Under the pieces are notes generated by a model. That model did no database searches, was not told the DNA's origin, and worked only from the letters and a program-made list of their open reading frames with translations. A program made the position numbers and the translations under genes. Positions 40,764-49,186 of a DNA stretch of 64,000 nt are shown here, piece after piece. The stretch comes from Acidobacteriota bacterium (GTDB taxonomy: Bacteria; Acidobacteriota; Terriglobia; Bryobacterales; Bryobacteraceae): assembly GCA_026394015.1 (NCBI GenBank), contig JAPKZA010000275.1, positions 1-64,000 on the forward strand, written 5' to 3'. How positions within the stretch are numbered: the first letter of the stretch is position 1; every line of letters begins with the position of its first letter.

Positions 40764-43532
40764 ATGCGCGCCCGCTGCTTTTTTCTCCTCGCTCTTCCCC
40801 TGCTCGCCGCCGACCCGCTTACCGACAAGGTCACCGCCTGGCGGACGAAGTATGAAACCGGACTCAAGAGTAATACCGGTTGGCTCTCCGTCGCCGGCCT
40901 CTATTGGCTCGAAGAAGGTCCCAACTCCGCCGGCACCGACGCCTCCAACAAGCTCGTCCTCCCCGCCGGACCCGCTCGCGCCGGCGTCTTTGAACGCAAG
41001 CGCGACCAGATCACCTGGCGCCCCGCCGCCGGCCCCGCGAAAGTGCTCCAGTCCGACAAGGACCAAGCCACCCCGGATCTCCTGACCATCGATCGCCTCA
41101 CCCTCTTCGTCATCTATCGCAACGGCAAAATCGGCATCCGCCTCCGCGATCCCCAATCCAAAATGCGCCGCGAGTTCCACGAGACAAAGTGGTTCCCCAT
41201 CCGTCCCCAATATTCCCTCACCGGCCAGTTCAAACCGTATCCGCAGAAGAAGACCGTCATGATCCCCGACGTCACCGGCAACACGCTCAAATACGAAAGC
41301 CCCGGCGAAGTCGAGTTCAACCTCAACGGCCAGAAGCTCTCCCTCGAACCCGTCCTCGACGAAGGCCAACTCTTCTTCGTTTTCAAAGACAAAACCTCCG
41401 GCAGGCAGACCTACGGCGGCGGCCGCATGCTCTACGCCCCCCTCCCCGGCCCGGACAACAAAGTCGAACTTGAACTCAACATTGCCAAGAACCCGCCCTG
41501 CGCGTTCACCCCCTACGCCACCTGCCCCATCCCCATCAAGCGCAACGCGCTCAGCGTCTCCATCGAGGCGGGCGAACTCGTTCCCCCCGGCTGCATTAGC
41601 GCTACGTTTACCGCCGAGCCGATCCAGCCGGTCTTGGAATTCTGGGCTCGCCAACTCGGCGAGCCTTGGCCTATTGAGTTCGCCCCCTACAACCAGGTCC
41701 TCCAAACCGTCCTCGATCCCACCGGTCCCTTCGCCCAAAACCGCGACGGGGCTAACGTCCTCCTCGTCCGCCCGTCGGACCTCGCCCAGTTCGAAGGCTC
41801 CACCTCCGCCGACCACGACGCCCGCCTCGCCGAACTCCTCTCGACCCTCGAAGCCCAGCGCTTCGCCGTCCCCACCCTCCTCGCCCTCTGCCCGCCTTAC
41901 CAGGCCCAACTCCAATCCCGCCCCAATCTCTACATCGTCGATACCTCCGCCTACCCCGTCTCTGACTGGGCCGACGAAGCCGCCGAACGCCTCGGCCGCA
42001 TCCCCTACACCCCCGCTTATTTCACGGCCCTTGGCACCGCCATCGCTCGCCTCACCCACGCCCTCAAACGCCCGCCGTTCAAGCTCATCGCCCTCGATTG
42101 TGACAACACCCTCTGGGCCGGCGTCTGCGGCGAAGACGGCCCCACCGGTGTCACGATCGACGAACCCCGCCGCCACCTCCAAGAGTTCCTCCTCGCCCAA
42201 CGCGAAGCCGGCATGTTGCTGGCCCTTTCGTCCAAGAACAACCCCGACGACGTCTGGCAAACCTTCGCCGCCAACCCGTCCATGATCCTGAGCCGCGAAC
42301 ACATCACCGCCCATCGCCTCTCCTGGCTCCCCAAGTCCGCCGGCCTCCGCCAAATGGCCGCCGAACTCTCGCTCGGCGCCGATTCCTTCCTCCTCCTCGA
42401 CGACAACGCCAAAGAGATCGCCGAACTCGCCGAAGGCGCCCCCGAAGTCCTCGGCCTCACCCTCCCCGAAACCGACATCCCGCACTACCTCGATCACGTC
42501 TGGGCCTTCGACCACCCCGTCATCACCGATGCCGATCGTGGTCGCGCCGCCAGCTACCACCTCCAGCAGTCCTTCGCCGCCGCCGCCAGCCTCGAACACT
42601 TCTACGAAACCCTCGCCCTCGAAGTCGGAATCGCTCCCCTTCATCCCGACGACCTCCCCCGCGCCGCCCAACTTACCCAGCGCACGAACCAGTTCAACTT
42701 CTCGACGCGCCGCCGCACTGAGCCCGAACTCGCCCCCCTCAACGCCTACTCCATCCGCGTCGCCGACCGTTTCGGCGACTACGGCCTCACCGGCCTCCTC
42801 GTCCTCGACGAAAACGTTCTCGACACGTTCCTGCTCAGTTGCCGCGTCCTCGGCCGCGGCGTCGAACACGCCGTCGCCCGCTGGCTCGGCCAGCAGCACG
42901 AAACGCTCTCCGTCGAACTCCTTCCCACCCCCCGCAACGCCCCCGCGCAAAGCTTCTTCCAGGAGCTAACCGGCCAAGCCGAAGGCTCTGCCACCCTCAC
43001 CGCCGCCCAACTCCAAGCGGCGGCCTTCTCCAGCCCCAAAGCCGCCCCTGTCGCCGCGCCCGCGGAAGCCGCTCCCACCCAGCGCTTCCACGACTACCAG
43101 CACATCGCCACCCACCTCTCCACCGTCGACCAAATTCAAGCCGCTCTCCGCGCCGACCAACTCGACGCCGCCCCCGTCCGGGAAGTCCAGAATCCACCCG
43201 TCACTAACACCGAAATCCGCCTGGCCGCCATCTGGGCCGACCTCCTCGCCCAACCCGCCATCTCCACCGACGACAACTTCTTCGACCTCGGCGGCCACTC
43301 GCTCCTCGCCGTCCTCCTCGTCACCCGCGTCCACGACGAGTTCGCCATTGAACTCTCCATGGACGACGTCTACTCCGCCGACACCACCCTCGCCAAGCTA
43401 GCGCAACTCCTCGAAACCCAGCATCTGAACCAGTACGACCCCGCCGAAGTCTCCGCCCTGCTCGCTGAAATCGCCTCCCTCTCGGATGAAGAAGTCCGCT
43501 CGGAAATCTCCCGTCTATGCGCGTTCTCCTAA
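40764..43532 (+). CDS. DUF1684 domain fused to HAD-IIIC (FkbH-like) and an acyl/peptidyl carrier domain
   Basis: One 922-residue frame. Residues 1-18 are a signal peptide (MRARCFFLLALPLLAADP). Residues about 20-272 are DUF1684, with its closing NPPCAFTPYATCPIPIKRNA and SIEAGE. From about 278 it is an FkbH-like protein: ISATFTAEPIQPVLEFW, the HAD motif ALDCDNTLWAGVCGEDGP near 440, SSKNNPDDVW and TNQFNFSTRRRTEPEL. Residues about 810-890 form a carrier domain with the phosphopantetheine Ser in DNFFDLGGHSLLAVLL. FkbH proteins load glyceryl units from 1,3-bisphosphoglycerate onto carrier proteins in the cytoplasm, which conflicts with the signal peptide. It overlaps the next gene by 16 bases. Confidence 0.85.
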   Translation: MRARCFFLLALPLLAADPLTDKVTAWRTKYETGLKSNTGWLSVAGLYWLEEGPNSAGTDASNKLVLPAGPARAGVFERKRDQITWRPAAGPAKVLQSDKDQATPDLLTIDRLTLFVIYRNGKIGIRLRDPQSKMRREFHETKWFPIRPQYSLTGQFKPYPQKKTVMIPDVTGNTLKYESPGEVEFNLNGQKLSLEPVLDEGQLFFVFKDKTSGRQTYGGGRMLYAPLPGPDNKVELELNIAKNPPCAFTPYATCPIPIKRNALSVSIEAGELVPPGCISATFTAEPIQPVLEFWARQLGEPWPIEFAPYNQVLQTVLDPTGPFAQNRDGANVLLVRPSDLAQFEGSTSADHDARLAELLSTLEAQRFAVPTLLALCPPYQAQLQSRPNLYIVDTSAYPVSDWADEAAERLGRIPYTPAYFTALGTAIARLTHALKRPPFKLIALDCDNTLWAGVCGEDGPTGVTIDEPRRHLQEFLLAQREAGMLLALSSKNNPDDVWQTFAANPSMILSREHITAHRLSWLPKSAGLRQMAAELSLGADSFLLLDDNAKEIAELAEGAPEVLGLTLPETDIPHYLDHVWAFDHPVITDADRGRAASYHLQQSFAAAASLEHFYETLALEVGIAPLHPDDLPRAAQLTQRTNQFNFSTRRRTEPELAPLNAYSIRVADRFGDYGLTGLLVLDENVLDTFLLSCRVLGRGVEHAVARWLGQQHETLSVELLPTPRNAPAQSFFQELTGQAEGSATLTAAQLQAAAFSSPKAAPVAAPAEAAPTQRFHDYQHIATHLSTVDQIQAALRADQLDAAPVREVQNPPVTNTEIRLAAIWADLLAQPAISTDDNFFDLGGHSLLAVLLVTRVHDEFAIELSMDDVYSADTTLAKLAQLLETQHLNQYDPAEVSALLAEIASLSDEEVRSEISRLCAFS

Positions 43533-46500
43533 CCTCCAACGCCTCCTACGAACCGCCCCGTGGCGGCTCCACGCGCAGCAATCTCATCTGGCTCGAAGCC
43601 CTCGTCGCCGCCGGTCATCAGGTCCGCGTCGTCTGCCCTGCGCACAACGAAGCCGGCGAAACCACCCGCCGCGGCATCACCATCGTCCGCGTCCCCGAAC
43701 TCACCCGCCACGTCCACCACCTCGCCGCTGAAATCGAACGCTTCAAGCCCGACTGGGTCCTCGTCTCCTCGGAAGACTTGAGCCACGTCCTCCTCCGCGA
43801 AGCTTTTCGCCTCGCTCCCGGCCGACTGATCTTCATTGCGCATACGCCCCAGTTCCTCCCCTTCGGCCCCGAAAGCTGGTACCCCGATGCCGCCGCCACG
43901 GCGCTCGTCAAACAGGCCCGCGGCATCGTCGTCATCGGTCATCACATGGCCGACTACGTCAAGGAACACCTCGGCGTTCAGCCCGTCGTCATCCATCCAC
44001 CCATCTACGGCCAAGCCCCCTGGAAGCATCTCGGCAGCTTCGCCAACCGCTACATCCTGATGGTCAACCCCTGCATCGTCAAGGGGGTCACGGTTCTCGC
44101 CGGCCTCGCCCGCCGCCTGCCCCATCTCGAATTCGCCGCCCTCGCCGGTTGGGGCACCACCTCCGCTGATCGCCGCCTCCTCGCGGCCCTGCCGAACGTT
44201 ACCATCTTCGAATCCGTCCCCCACATCGAAGATGTCCTGGCCCAATCCCGCCTCCTGTTGATGCCGTCGCTCTGGTACGAAGGCTTCGGGCTGATCACCA
44301 TGGAAGCCATGCTCCGCGGCCTCCCCGTCGTCGCCTCCAACTCCGGCGGCCTCGCCGAAGCCAAGTCCGGAACCGGCTACGTTCTTCCCGTCCAGCCCAT
44401 CACCCGTTACCAATCCGACTTCGACGAAAACCACATGCCGAAGCCGGTCGACGTCGAGCAGGACCTGGAGCCCTGGGTCGCCGCCCTCACCGAACTGACC
44501 ACTGACGAAGCCGCCTGGACTGCCGAGTCCGCCCGCTCCCGCCAAGCTGCGGAATCGTTCGTTTCGACGCTCGATGCCAGCGACCTCGCCCACTACCTCG
44601 CCGAACGCCGCCATCTCCGCATTCTTCTCGCCCACAACTCGCTCTACTACCCCTCCGCCGGCGGAGGCGATAAATCCAATCGGCTGCTGATGGAAGCCCT
44701 CGCCGCCCGCGGCCACCAAGTCCGCGTCGTCACCCGCGTCGAGTCCTTCGGCGACGCCGACCACGAGCGTTACCTCAACGCTCTCTCGACCCGTGGCATC
44801 TCCCCCGCCATCAACCCGGACGACGTCATCTTCTCGCTCCACAACGTCGACGTCCGCACCCTCACGCGCTCCCCGCTCTGGCGTCCCTACTTCCAGCGCC
44901 AGATCGACGATTTCGACCCCGACCTGATCGTCACCTCCACCGACGACCCCGCCCAACTGCTCTTTGACCTCGCCGTCCGCGCTCCCCGCGCCCGAGTGGT
45001 TTATCTCATCCGCGCCACCATCGCTGTCCCCTTTGGCCCCGATTCCAGCGGCATCCACGCCGAAAGAACCCAGCTTCTCCAGCAAGCCGATGGAGTCGTC
45101 GGCGTCTCTCACTACGTCGCCAACTACGCCCGCCAACATGGCGAACTCCACCAGGCCATCCACGTCCCCATCTCTCTGCTTGAACCCGGCCCCGCGCCAC
45201 TGCTCGGCAAGTTCGATAACCCCTACGTGCTCATGGTCAACCCCTGCGCCGTGAAGGGCCTCGCCATCCTCCTCGGCCTCGCCGATGCCATGCCCGCAGT
45301 GACGTTCGGAGCCGTCCCTTCCTGGGGCACCACCCACGACGATCTCGCCCAACTCGAAAAGCGCCCCAACATCGCGATTCTTCCGCGGACGGACAACATC
45401 GACGACCTTCTCGCCCAGTCCCGCGCCACGCTCGTCCCCAGCGTCTGGGCCGAAGCGCGGAGCCGCATGGTGCTGGAGTCGCTCTCCCGCGGAGTCCCCG
45501 TTCTGGGTGCCGACGTCGGCGGATTGCACGAAGCGATGCTCGGTGTGCCCCACCTCCTCCCCGTCAACCCTGTTGTGACTTATCAAGGCGCTGTGGACGA
45601 GCACATGGTGCCCATCGCTGACGTCCCGCCGCAGAACCTTGGGCCGTGGATTGACGCTCTCCGGCGCCTCACGACGGACCGCCCCTACTGGGACAAACTC
45701 GCTGCTCTCTCCCGCGAAAAGGCCCTCCGCTACATGGAGCATTTGAACGTGCTGCCGTTTGAAGCCTACGTCGAGAGCTTGCTGCATCAGCCGAAGCGAG
45801 GCGCGGCGGCCCGCCTGGCCGCCGCCGGGCCTTTGGCGCAGCTATCGCCGGAACGCCGCCGCCTGGTCGAACTCCGCTTGAAGGAGCGCGCCACCTGGTT
45901 CCCGACGGTGCCAAAGACCGGCCGCCGCATTTTCTGTTTCCCGTGGGCCGGTGCCGGGCCCTTCGCCTATCGAGGTTGGCAGGAGAAGCTCGGCCCCGAA
46001 TTCGCGTTGATCCCGGTCCGTCTCCCGAACCGCCCGTGGAAGAGCATCGAGGATCTCCTTGATCAACTGGCGACGCAGATCCGGCCCCTGCTCCAAGCCG
46101 AACCGGCGATCTTCTTCGGCCATTCGATGGGCGCCGGCCTGGCGTTTGAGACCGCCCGTCGAACGAACCCATCGGCCCTGATCGTCTCCGCCGCCCGAGC
46201 CCCGAAGTTCCGCCTCAACTACGTCCCCCCGCCCGAGCCGTCGGACGAGGAGCTACTAGGCCAACTAGAGCGTCTAGGAGGAGCCCCGCGCAACCGTCTC
46301 CAAGCGCTCCTGCCCGCCTTCCGCGCCGACACCCGTCTCTTCCGCAACTGGGTCTATCATCCGACAGAGCCCCTACAGATCCCGGTAACGGCCATAGGAG
46401 GCGCTGAAGACCCCCAAGTCCGCCCCGACCACCTCGACCCCTGGTCCGAAGTCACCACCGGCCCGTTTAACCGCCTGGAGTTCCCCGGGGGCCACTTCTA

Positions 46501-46573
46501 CTTCCAGACCCACGCCGACTTCTTCACGGCCCTCGCGGCAGCGTTCAAGGCACCTCAAAAAGACGCCCCTTGA
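43517..46573 (+). CDS. Double GT4 glycosyltransferase fused to a type II thioesterase
   Basis: A 1018-residue, three-part protein. GT 1 spans about residues 1-365 (VLLTSNASYEPPRGGSTRSN ... WYEGFGLITMEAMLRGLPVV with E-x7-E). GT 2 spans about 368-760 (ILLAHNSLYYPSAGGGDKSN ... RSRMVLESLSRGVPVLGADV). A thioesterase occupies about 800-1010 (RIFCFPWAGAGPFAYRGW, nucleophile FFGHSMGAGLAFE, acidic GGAEDPQV, His in GGHFYFQ). The two GT parts are diverged duplicates. The family knowledge: type II thioesterases release or edit carrier-bound chains in polyketide and peptide synthesis. Overlap with the upstream carrier gene supports a shared pathway. Confidence 0.88.
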   Translation: MRVLLTSNASYEPPRGGSTRSNLIWLEALVAAGHQVRVVCPAHNEAGETTRRGITIVRVPELTRHVHHLAAEIERFKPDWVLVSSEDLSHVLLREAFRLAPGRLIFIAHTPQFLPFGPESWYPDAAATALVKQARGIVVIGHHMADYVKEHLGVQPVVIHPPIYGQAPWKHLGSFANRYILMVNPCIVKGVTVLAGLARRLPHLEFAALAGWGTTSADRRLLAALPNVTIFESVPHIEDVLAQSRLLLMPSLWYEGFGLITMEAMLRGLPVVASNSGGLAEAKSGTGYVLPVQPITRYQSDFDENHMPKPVDVEQDLEPWVAALTELTTDEAAWTAESARSRQAAESFVSTLDASDLAHYLAERRHLRILLAHNSLYYPSAGGGDKSNRLLMEALAARGHQVRVVTRVESFGDADHERYLNALSTRGISPAINPDDVIFSLHNVDVRTLTRSPLWRPYFQRQIDDFDPDLIVTSTDDPAQLLFDLAVRAPRARVVYLIRATIAVPFGPDSSGIHAERTQLLQQADGVVGVSHYVANYARQHGELHQAIHVPISLLEPGPAPLLGKFDNPYVLMVNPCAVKGLAILLGLADAMPAVTFGAVPSWGTTHDDLAQLEKRPNIAILPRTDNIDDLLAQSRATLVPSVWAEARSRMVLESLSRGVPVLGADVGGLHEAMLGVPHLLPVNPVVTYQGAVDEHMVPIADVPPQNLGPWIDALRRLTTDRPYWDKLAALSREKALRYMEHLNVLPFEAYVESLLHQPKRGAAARLAAAGPLAQLSPERRRLVELRLKERATWFPTVPKTGRRIFCFPWAGAGPFAYRGWQEKLGPEFALIPVRLPNRPWKSIEDLLDQLATQIRPLLQAEPAIFFGHSMGAGLAFETARRTNPSALIVSAARAPKFRLNYVPPPEPSDEELLGQLERLGGAPRNRLQALLPAFRADTRLFRNWVYHPTEPLQIPVTAIGGAEDPQVRPDHLDPWSEVTTGPFNRLEFPGGHFYFQTHADFFTALAAAFKAPQKDAP

Positions 46574-46824
46574 CCGTCCACCTGGAAATCCCGGAGTCCA
46601 TCGCCAACAGCGTCCGCCTCCCCGCCGCTGATATCGAACCTCGTCTCCTCGCCGAACTCGCCCTCACCCTTTACGCCCAGGAAATCCTGCCCTTCGCCAA
46701 GGCCGCCGAACTCGCTCGCCTCTCCCGTTTCGCGTTTGCCGAACTCGTTACCACCCGCAGCATCCCCCGCCACTACGGCGAAACAGAGCTGACCCAAGAC
46801 CTCGACTATGCTCGCGGTCAGTAA
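46570..46824 (+). CDS. UPF0175-family antitoxin
   Basis: An 84-residue protein of the UPF0175 type, often antitoxin to DUF3368 PIN-like toxins: VHLEIPESIANSVRLPAADI, LLAELALTLYAQEILPFAKA, AELARLSRFAFAELVTTRSI and PRHYGETELTQDLDYA. The start is a TTG overlapping the stop of the thioesterase fusion (TTGA), and it overlaps DUF3368 by 17 bases. It appears intact. It seems to have moved in directly behind the biosynthetic gene. Confidence 0.88.
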   Translation: MTVHLEIPESIANSVRLPAADIEPRLLAELALTLYAQEILPFAKAAELARLSRFAFAELVTTRSIPRHYGETELTQDLDYARGQ

Positions 46825-47288
46825 CACCTCCCCAATCTCAAATCTAGCGTCCATCGGCCGATTGGATCTCCTCTTCTACCAATTTCCCGAACTCTGGATT
46901 CCTCCCGCCGTGGCCGAGGAACTTGCCGCTCATTCCGAGCCGGCGTCCATCAAAAACGCGATCGATCTAGGCCAGATCCAGATCGCTCCGCCTCCGCCCC
47001 TAGCCCTCGTCAAGATCCTGTCAATGCAACTTCACCTCGGCGAGGCCGAAGCAATCGCCCTCGCCTCTGAGCGCCAAGCTGGCATCCTGTTAATCGACGA
47101 GCAAGAGGGGCACGTGTCGCCACCGAGATCGGCCTGAAGTCGACGGGCGTCCTCGGCGTCCTTCTGCGGGCCAAGGAACTCGGCCAGATCAACGCCATCC
47201 CCCCGAAATCCTCGCCCTCCGCGTCAAAGCCCGCTTCTTCATCTCCCCGAAACTTGAAGCAAAAGTCCTCGCCGCCGCCCACGAATAA
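46808..47288 (+). pseudogene. DUF3368 PIN-like toxin with two frameshifts
   Basis: Frame 1 encodes LAVSNTSPISNLASIGRLDL (the N-terminal PIN acidic strand), WIPPAVAEELAAH and LHLGEAEAIALASERQA with LLIDEQEG. A GGGG run near 47107 shifts the frame to R-V-A-T-E-I-G-L-K-S-T-G-V-L-G-V-L-L-R-A-K. A C6 run near 47201 shifts again to P-E-I-L-A-L-R-V-K-A-R-F-F-I-S and A-A-A-H-E-stop at 47288. Adding one G and one C restores a complete family-length protein. It is either pseudogenised or carries two homopolymer errors. Confidence 0.8.
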
Positions 47289-47307
47289 TCACCGCTATAC
47301 TCATCCC

Positions 47308-48597
47308 ATGCGCCCCCTGCTCCTCGCCATACTCCTCGCCCTCCCCTGTGCCGCCGAAGTCATCGCCCTCAAAGCCGCTCGCCTCTTTGATGGCCAATCT
47401 AACGCCCTCCTTACCCCCGGCCTCCTCATCATCAACGGCACCCGCATCGAATCCGTCTCCCCTAACGCCACCATCCCCGTCGGCGCCCGCATCATCGACC
47501 TCGGCGACGCAACCCTGCTCCCCGGCTTCATGGACGCCCACACCCACCTCCGCGGTGGCACCACCGGCGACTCCTCCGCCCGCCAACTCTCCGGCCTCAC
47601 GCAAACCATTCCCGAGCGAACCCTAGCCGCCGTCCCCAATGCCAAGATCACCCTCCACGCCGGCTTCACCACCATCCGCGACCTCGGCGGCTCCCAGTTC
47701 ATGAACATCGGCCTCCGCGAAGCCATCAACAAACGCCACATCGAAGGCCCCCGCATGCTCACCGTCGTCAACTCCATCGGCACCACCGGCGGCCACTGCG
47801 ACTCCACCAACGGCTACATCGCCGGAGCCCTCTCCGAGTCCAACGAAAACCCTGCCATCGGCAACGGACCCGACGCCATGCGCGCCGCCGTCCGCTGGAA
47901 CGTCAAGTACGGCGCCGACGTCATCAAGGTCTGCGCCACCGGCGGCGTCATGTCCCTCAACAACGACGTCGACTCCCCGCAGCTCACGCAAGAGGAAATG
48001 AACGCCCTCGTCGACCAAGCCCACAGCATGGGCAAGAAAGCCGCCGCCCACGCCCACGGCCCCGAAGGCGCCAAACGGGCCATCCGCGCCGGCATCGATT
48101 CCATCGAACACGGCTCCTTCCTCGACGACGAAGGCCTGAAGCTCATGGTCGCCAAAGGCACCTACTACGTCCCCACCCTGATGGCCTATGAAGGCGTTCG
48201 CGAAGGCATCGCCGGCGGCCGTCTTGACCCCCGCGTCGTCCGTAAAGGCCGCCTCGCCCTTGATGCCATCGATCTCACCGTCCGCCGCGCCATCGCCGCC
48301 GGCGTCAAAATCGCCTTCGGCACCGACGCCGGCGTCTACCCCCACGGCCGCAACGCTGGCGAGTTCCGCCTCCTCGTCGACCACGGCATGAAGCCCCTCG
48401 ACGCCCTCAAATCCGCCACCAGCGTGACCGCCGATCTCCTCGGCATCGCCGACCGTCTCGGCACCCTCACCGCCGGCAAACTCGCCGACGTCATCGCCGT
48501 CCCCGGCGATCCCACCGCCGATATCCGCCAAACCGAAAAGGTCTTCTTCGTCATGAAGGAAGGCACCGTCTATCGCAACGACCGCGCCGCTAAGTAG
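47308..48597 (+). CDS. Secreted amidohydrolase (imidazolonepropionase/prolidase-like)
   Basis: About 429 residues with a signal peptide (MRPLLLAILLALPCAAE). Metal-ligand motifs of the amidohydrolase superfamily follow in order: LLPGFMDAHTHLRGGTTGDS, the probable carboxylated Lys in ADVIKVCATGGVMS, His in KKAAAHAHGPEGAKR and SIEHGSFLDD, and Asp in KIAFGTDAGVYPHGRN. Close relatives include Xaa-Pro/Xaa-Arg dipeptidases. ATG 47308 is used, since the track prefix overlaps the DUF3368 remnant. Its 3' end overlaps the convergent exonuclease by eight bases. Confidence 0.9.
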   Translation: MRPLLLAILLALPCAAEVIALKAARLFDGQSNALLTPGLLIINGTRIESVSPNATIPVGARIIDLGDATLLPGFMDAHTHLRGGTTGDSSARQLSGLTQTIPERTLAAVPNAKITLHAGFTTIRDLGGSQFMNIGLREAINKRHIEGPRMLTVVNSIGTTGGHCDSTNGYIAGALSESNENPAIGNGPDAMRAAVRWNVKYGADVIKVCATGGVMSLNNDVDSPQLTQEEMNALVDQAHSMGKKAAAHAHGPEGAKRAIRAGIDSIEHGSFLDDEGLKLMVAKGTYYVPTLMAYEGVREGIAGGRLDPRVVRKGRLALDAIDLTVRRAIAAGVKIAFGTDAGVYPHGRNAGEFRLLVDHGMKPLDALKSATSVTADLLGIADRLGTLTAGKLADVIAVPGDPTADIRQTEKVFFVMKEGTVYRNDRAAK

Positions 48598-49186
48598 CCG
48601 CCTTGTACGGCTCGCACAACTGCGCCAGACTATCCCGCCCCACCCGCTTCGCGGCCCGCAGCAGCCGCAGAAACACGTGCGCCGTCAGCAGCGCGTCCCC
48701 GCCCGCCGTGTGCCGATCGTGCGGCTTGATCCCGAACATCTCGCACAGCCCGTCTAGCGAAAACCCTGCCGCCATCGGCCGTCCCGCAAACGCCCCGGCA
48801 TCGTCCAGATGCAGCGCCAGGTCCATCGTATCCAGCGACCGGTTCGGCATCGTCGTCCCAAAATGCCGTTCGCACGCGTAATTCAGTGCCTGAATATCAT
48901 GCCCAATGTGGTGGCCCACAATCACCCCATCCCGCAAATATTCTAGAAATAACGTCAACGCCTCCCGCTCCTCCATCCCCGCCACCGCCTCGTCGCGAGT
49001 GATTCCGTGCACCATCACCGACGAGTTGTTGTAGGCCATCCGCAGCAGCACCTCGAACGAGTCATCCAGTAGAATCTCCCCGTCCACCACCGCCACCGCG
49101 CCTATCGTGATGATCCGATCCCGCCGCGGGTCCAGCCCCGTCGTCTCCGTATCCAACACAACGAAACGAACCCCCTCGCTCTTCAT
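48590..49186 (-). CDS. DnaQ-like 3'-5' exonuclease
   Basis: A 198-residue DEDDh exonuclease: Exo I FVVLDTETTGLDPRRDRI, Exo II VIVGHHIGHDIQALNYA and Exo III PHDRHTAGGDALLTAHVFL carry the acidic and His residues. It resembles stand-alone epsilon-like exonucleases found beside DUF294 proteins. The start overlaps the DUF294 stop (ATGA). The pair is a known gene neighbourhood, in other bacteria often near acetate or bile-acid-type transporters; the role is unclear. Confidence 0.92.
   Translation of the reverse strand: MKSEGVRFVVLDTETTGLDPRRDRIITIGAVAVVDGEILLDDSFEVLLRMAYNNSSVMVHGITRDEAVAGMEEREALTLFLEYLRDGVIVGHHIGHDIQALNYACERHFGTTMPNRSLDTMDLALHLDDAGAFAGRPMAAGFSLDGLCEMFGIKPHDRHTAGGDALLTAHVFLRLLRAAKRVGRDSLAQLCEPYKAAT

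Noticed and set aside
40755-42950. Minus-strand 731-aa ORF opposite the DUF1684-FkbH gene
   Set aside because: Gly/Glu-rich antisense frame over a gene with clear DUF1684, HAD and carrier motifs.
43529-45787. Minus-strand 752-aa ORF opposite the double glycosyltransferase
   Set aside because: Antisense frame of a well-supported GT-GT-thioesterase gene; composition typical of a shadow.
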